DNA of 56,823 nt from a virus. Shown in pieces: positions 54,278-56,823 of the stretch. The position numbers were made by a program, and so were the translations under genes. Each line of letters opens with the position of its first letter. Position 1 is the first letter of the stretch. Under the pieces are notes generated by a model. It saw only the letters and a program-made list of their open reading frames with translations, searched no databases and was not told the DNA's origin. The stretch is taken from IMG/VR virus record IMGVR_UViG_3300046804_004556, positions 1 to 56,823 of that record; one strand, 5' to 3'.

Positions 54278-54493
54278 TTATTTTATTGCGTTTAATACAT
54301 CACTTCCCGTGTAATAGGTGTTGAATTGGTTATGTACCATCTGTCTAAAGTTTGCCTCTGTCAGATACAAGTATATTGATCTTTCAACTAGATCTTGTAA
54401 ATTCATTTTTGTTCTTACATTCATAATTTTAAAATCTTGATATAGATTATCAGGAATTTTAACAGATGTAATTAATCTTTTGTCATTTTTCAT
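54278..54493 (-). CDS. Ribbon-helix-helix protein
   Basis: 71 residues. 'RLITSVKIPDNLYQDFKIMN' then 'VRTKMNLQDLVERSIYLYLT' is the beta-strand plus two helices of RHH/CopG-type DNA-binding proteins. Such proteins dimerise and repress promoters. It is first in the sugar-island transcript with a CGTATATTTA element 15 bases ahead, so it may control the island or itself. No toxin partner is seen. Confidence 0.75.
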   Translation of the reverse strand: MKNDKRLITSVKIPDNLYQDFKIMNVRTKMNLQDLVERSIYLYLTEANFRQMVHNQFNTYYTGSDVLNAIK

Positions 54494-54508
54494 TTTTATT
54501 ATTTATAA

Positions 54509-54518
54509 TAAATATACG
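54509..54518 (-). promoter_or_regulatory. Candidate promoter element CGTATATTTA
   Basis: Minus strand TTTACGTATATTTATTATAAAT in part, 15 bases ahead of the RHH gene at the head of the glycosylation island. Same 10 bases as at 8308 and 56315. Confidence 0.45.
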
Positions 54519-54558
54519 TAAATATAAATTATAAATACATAAATAAAAAAAAATATCT

Positions 54559-55461
54559 CTACTGTCTATTACAAAGATCTGGTTTATTATTGAATGGGCA
54601 ATATGTGCATGATTTTAAATCTTTAGGATAATCTCTATTAATTAGACTACCACTATTATCGTAACAACTACTGACGAACTGTTCAAATTCGTTAACAGCA
54701 TTATCTACTTTCTTCTTACCGTTAGCTGGAGAAAATTCTTGCACTCTGTGAATAGGAAAGTCTGGATTCTCAAATGGTTTTCTTTTAACTATAAAAAACT
54801 TAACGTCTATTTTTTCTGTTGGTACTTTTAGAATTTTAGCGTAATAGTTTTTATATAAAAGAATCTGATTGAGCTTGATCTTATCTCGTTTATCGTTATC
54901 ATTCCAACCTCTTGTTGAGGTTTTTATGTCATATATAGTATATGATTCTGTATTTTTTTCGTAAAGAACCATATCTATTGAACCTATCATGAAAACATTT
55001 GGAGAAGATTCAGATATTCTCGCTTTCATTGGTATTTCTATGCCTACTAATTTTGTGTTTCTGATGTTGAAATACTGTGCTCTTCTTTTTTTAATCCACT
55101 CCAATATAGTTGTTCCATCAGAAATGAATCCCTTAAATTCGTCTGGCTTTATGAAATGAACATTGTTATTGCTTTCATAGACTTCTTTATAGTTAGATAC
55201 CATTCGCTCTTTGAGATATGTTTCTACATCAAATTCAGTTGCCGCTTTAGCAGATTTTTCGTACATTATTTTTATGTACTCTTGAAAAGTCTCATGAAAA
55301 GAGGTACCAAAAACTAAATGAATTGACGGTTCTGCTGGTTTGAGTTTCTTCACGTATTGAAGATACCAGCGAAATTGACACTGATTGTAGATCGAGTACT
55401 GCGAATAGCTTATACCCTTCTCAGTTGCCCAATTTATATTATAATCTTGTTTTGGAGCCAC
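54559..55461 (-). CDS. PD-(D/E)XK nuclease, Cas4/AddB-like with iron-sulphur cysteines
   Basis: 300 residues. 'SYSQYSIYNQCQFRWYLQY' (Cys28), 'FGTSFHETFQEY' (His56), 'GSIDMVLYEK' (Asp163), 'YTIYDIKTSTRG' (Asp178, Lys180) and 'KLNQILLYKNYY' give the full catalytic set of RecB/Cas4-type nucleases. Four Cys (Cys28, Cys285, Cys288, Cys297) could bind a [4Fe-4S] cluster as in Cas4 and AddB. No helicase domain and no CRISPR array is present, so it is a stand-alone phage exonuclease, perhaps for recombination or host DNA degradation. Confidence 0.87.
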   Translation of the reverse strand: MAPKQDYNINWATEKGISYSQYSIYNQCQFRWYLQYVKKLKPAEPSIHLVFGTSFHETFQEYIKIMYEKSAKAATEFDVETYLKERMVSNYKEVYESNNNVHFIKPDEFKGFISDGTTILEWIKKRRAQYFNIRNTKLVGIEIPMKARISESSPNVFMIGSIDMVLYEKNTESYTIYDIKTSTRGWNDNDKRDKIKLNQILLYKNYYAKILKVPTEKIDVKFFIVKRKPFENPDFPIHRVQEFSPANGKKKVDNAVNEFEQFVSSCYDNSGSLINRDYPKDLKSCTYCPFNNKPDLCNRQ

Positions 55462-55696
55462 CTATAACTTGTTTTATTTTTTGAAGATATAGTATCGCAT
55501 CCATATGTTCTTCTAATGCGTGATTGATCCACTCTTCTAAACTTAAATCTTTTCTATCGAGATCTTTTCCATATTTCTTTTTTCCAAAAGTTGCCCTATC
55601 AATGAATTTATCTACAATAGTATCAACTACTGTGTCAGTTTTTAACACGGTTCTTGAATTGCTTGTATCATAAGCAATTACATTAACGTCTTTCAT
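55439..55696 (-). CDS. MazG-like / all-alpha NTP pyrophosphatase-like small protein
   Basis: 85 residues. 'VVDTIVDKFIDRATFGKKKY' and 'DLSLEEWINHALEEHMDAIL' then 'YLQKIKQ'. The Glu-Glu-His-Met-Asp (EExxD) helix pair with preceding 'G-K-x-K-Y-G-x-x-L-D-R' is a known small family in phages related to MazG/dUTPase-like all-alpha NTP pyrophosphatases. It may clean up nucleotides. It overlaps the nuclease gene by 23 bases. Confidence 0.72.
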   Translation of the reverse strand: MKDVNVIAYDTSNSRTVLKTDTVVDTIVDKFIDRATFGKKKYGKDLDRKDLSLEEWINHALEEHMDAILYLQKIKQVIGGSKTRL

Positions 55697-55700
55697 AGAC

Positions 55701-55931
55701 TTAGTTTTGGTTTTGTAATTCTTTTGGATAAAATTCTTCGTTAACTCCTCCGCATTTGGTACAACAAAATGTTGGAATTGGAAGAATTGCGTCTTGAGTA
55801 GTACCAGTTAAAAATTTTGAAGCTTTTCTAATCATTACAGCTTCTTGAAAAGTCTGTCCTCCGCAATGTTCACAAACTACTGGTGTTGTTTTGTCTAGGG
55901 AGAAATTTAATTTCATTTGTTGTTGTTCCAT
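55701..55931 (-). CDS. Zinc-ribbon conserved phage protein
   Basis: 76 residues. 'VVCEHCGGQTF' and 'TFCCTKCGGVNEEF' form a four-cysteine zinc ribbon; between them 'FQEAVMIRKASKFLTGTTQD' is typical of a family found in T4-like cyanophages and other marine phages. Virion or DNA-binding role unknown. Start follows an AT-rich leader. Confidence 0.75.
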   Translation of the reverse strand: MEQQQMKLNFSLDKTTPVVCEHCGGQTFQEAVMIRKASKFLTGTTQDAILPIPTFCCTKCGGVNEEFYPKELQNQN

Positions 55932-55979
55932 TTACCTATTTTTTATAAACTTAAATTATTTTATCGAATATATAAAGCA

Positions 55980-56300
55980 TTAATCTTGAGTCTCAGCTTT
56001 CTTTTTTCTTGTTCTTGTTTCAACTATCTTTTTTATGTCAGCACATATTTCGTACTCTTCTAAATTTATCATGTCTTGCAAACAATTATTTAAGAAGTTT
56101 TTGTATTCTGATTTTTCCATAGCAAAAACCATTGAGCTCGTATCTTTAAATGATATATCGAATATGTTTATCTGAGGTTTCTTTCTCTTGTATGCACTCA
56201 TTACACACTTGACCATTTTAAATATGATCTCAGGATCTCTCTGTTTCATTTTTTCGAAAAACTCCTGTTCATTCTTCATTAATATGTTATGACAAGCCAT
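55980..56300 (-). CDS. Conserved phage protein with EEYE-C motif
   Basis: 106 residues (the ATG at residue 8, MKNEQEFFEK, is an alternative). C-terminal 'NCLQDMINLEEYEICADIKK' parallels 'TCIIWYLETEEYEKCTKLRN' of the protein at 31728-32081, so they may be related. Basic C-terminus (TRTRKKKAETQD). The CGTATATTTA element lies 14 bases ahead. Function unknown. Confidence 0.6.
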   Translation of the reverse strand: MACHNILMKNEQEFFEKMKQRDPEIIFKMVKCVMSAYKRKKPQINIFDISFKDTSSMVFAMEKSEYKNFLNNCLQDMINLEEYEICADIKKIVETRTRKKKAETQD

Positions 56301-56314
56301 TTGTTTTTTTATTT

Positions 56315-56324
56315 TAAATATACG
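56315..56324 (-). promoter_or_regulatory. Candidate promoter element CGTATATTTA
   Basis: Minus strand ATTACGTATATTTAAAATAAAA in part, 14 bases ahead of the gene starting at 56300. Third copy of the element seen at 8308 and 54509. Confidence 0.4.
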
Positions 56325-56359
56325 TAATTAATCTATCAATAGAAACTATATTTTTTATG

Positions 56360-56823
56360 TTATTTCAATAATGAATGAAACTTTTTAAATAAGGTAATTC
56401 TTTCTTCGAGTCCGTTTGTTCCTCCATTTATTTTCTGTGTTAATAGTTTCACCACAGATATATCTGCTCCATTATCGGCCAATTTGTGCAACTCATTCTT
56501 ATAAAAAAACCAAGCAGCAGACACTAGAGGATATTTCGTTGCCACAAAATCTGGATTCATAGTCATATCTTCAAGTATGGCTTTTGAAAACTCCACATAA
56601 TTGTTTCTCCCGGTCAATTGTATATATCCTCTGCCTCTAAACTTCCAACCATCACCAGTTGATTTGTTACCGTTACCCATTCTGTCAGCATATACAATAT
56701 TCGCTATCTTTTCAGGCTTTCTCTCATAAAGAAGAGAAGTGGTTTCGTTGAAGTACTTTGGAAAAACTTGAAGAAGTCTCTTAGCTCCGTAGTTTAAATT
56801 TTCTGTTACTACTCTAAATCCTC
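56360..56823 (-). CDS. GH19 chitinase-like lysin, N-terminus cut by window edge
   Basis: The frame is open to the right edge, giving about 153 residues of the C-terminal part. 'FRVVTENLNYGAKRLLQVFP', 'PEKIANIVYADRMGNGNKST', 'GDGWKFRGRGYIQLTGRNNY' and 'VSAAWFFYKNELHKLADNGA' are the core of GH19 (chitinase/lysozyme-like) enzymes of phages. It cuts glycan strands of peptidoglycan. The internal ATG at 56680 is not the true start. It is distant from the M15 lysin, so the phage has two lytic enzymes; one may be virion-borne. Confidence 0.88.
   Translation of the reverse strand, partial: GFRVVTENLNYGAKRLLQVFPKYFNETTSLLYERKPEKIANIVYADRMGNGNKSTGDGWKFRGRGYIQLTGRNNYVEFSKAILEDMTMNPDFVATKYPLVSAAWFFYKNELHKLADNGADISVVKLLTQKINGGTNGLEERITLFKKFHSLLK

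Noticed and set aside
54559-55461. CRISPR-associated Cas4
   Set aside because: The nuclease resembles Cas4/AddB, but no repeat-spacer array and no cas1 or cas2 is in the window, so a CRISPR role is not supported.

Overview
The window is a piece of the genome of a large tailed bacteriophage whose host is probably a member of the Bacteroidota (Flavobacterium-like). Every gene I can support lies on the minus strand, genes are small and packed with 4-base ATGA overlaps, and no tRNA or rRNA is visible. Phage hallmarks are a 1947-residue tail-fibre protein with LamG-like and leucine-rich-repeat partners, two unrelated lytic enzymes (M15 peptidase and GH19), a holin-like protein, a PGDYG-domain protein and a Gp88-like protein. 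The host guess rests on weak or absent Shine-Dalgarno sequences, A-rich leaders ending in AAGTTATG, candidate promoters with a TAnnTTTA core close to the Bacteroidota TAnnTTTG element, and a signal peptide ending in FSYSQ. Capsid, terminase, portal, polymerase and tail-sheath genes are not in this window.

Layout, left to right (transcription runs right to left). 1-8.3 kb: small phage genes, a UVR-like/cupin fusion resembling the mannose-6-phosphate isomerase domain of ManC, a DUF5522 protein, an exported protein, the M15 endolysin and a UvdE-type UV endonuclease. 8.3-16.8 kb: host-recognition block (two LamG-like proteins, a BspA-like LRR protein, the giant fibre). 16.8-31 kb: small early-type genes, including thioredoxin, HTH, DUF1660, metallophosphatase, Gp88-like, zincin and holin-like proteins. 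Three of them (start codons at 23603, 27256 and 30409) are preceded by one conserved upstream module that looks like a phage promoter. 30.6-32.4 kb: conserved phage proteins, including a degenerate HNH protein.

32.4-54.3 kb: a roughly 22-kb sugar and glycosyltransferase island, strikingly A+T-rich. It encodes GDP-mannose 4,6-dehydratase and GDP-fucose synthase, which make GDP-L-fucose, plus three fucosyltransferase-type folds (GT10-like, GT11-like in a three-domain fusion, and GT23/NodZ-like). It also holds an RfbH-type 3-dehydrase, an RmlB-like 4,6-dehydratase, and a run of ThDP enzyme, acylating acetaldehyde dehydrogenase and hydroxy-oxovalerate aldolase that could build a branched-chain deoxysugar. 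Other members are a 2-oxoglutarate oxygenase, a DUF5672 protein and several GT-A and GT-B transferases. 54.3-56.8 kb: ribbon-helix-helix protein, Cas4/AddB-like PD-(D/E)XK nuclease, MazG-like protein, zinc ribbon and a partial GH19 lysin.

The simplest integrated reading is that the phage glycosylates either its own fibres or the host surface with fucose and an unusual branched deoxysugar. That is inference; no step has been tested here.
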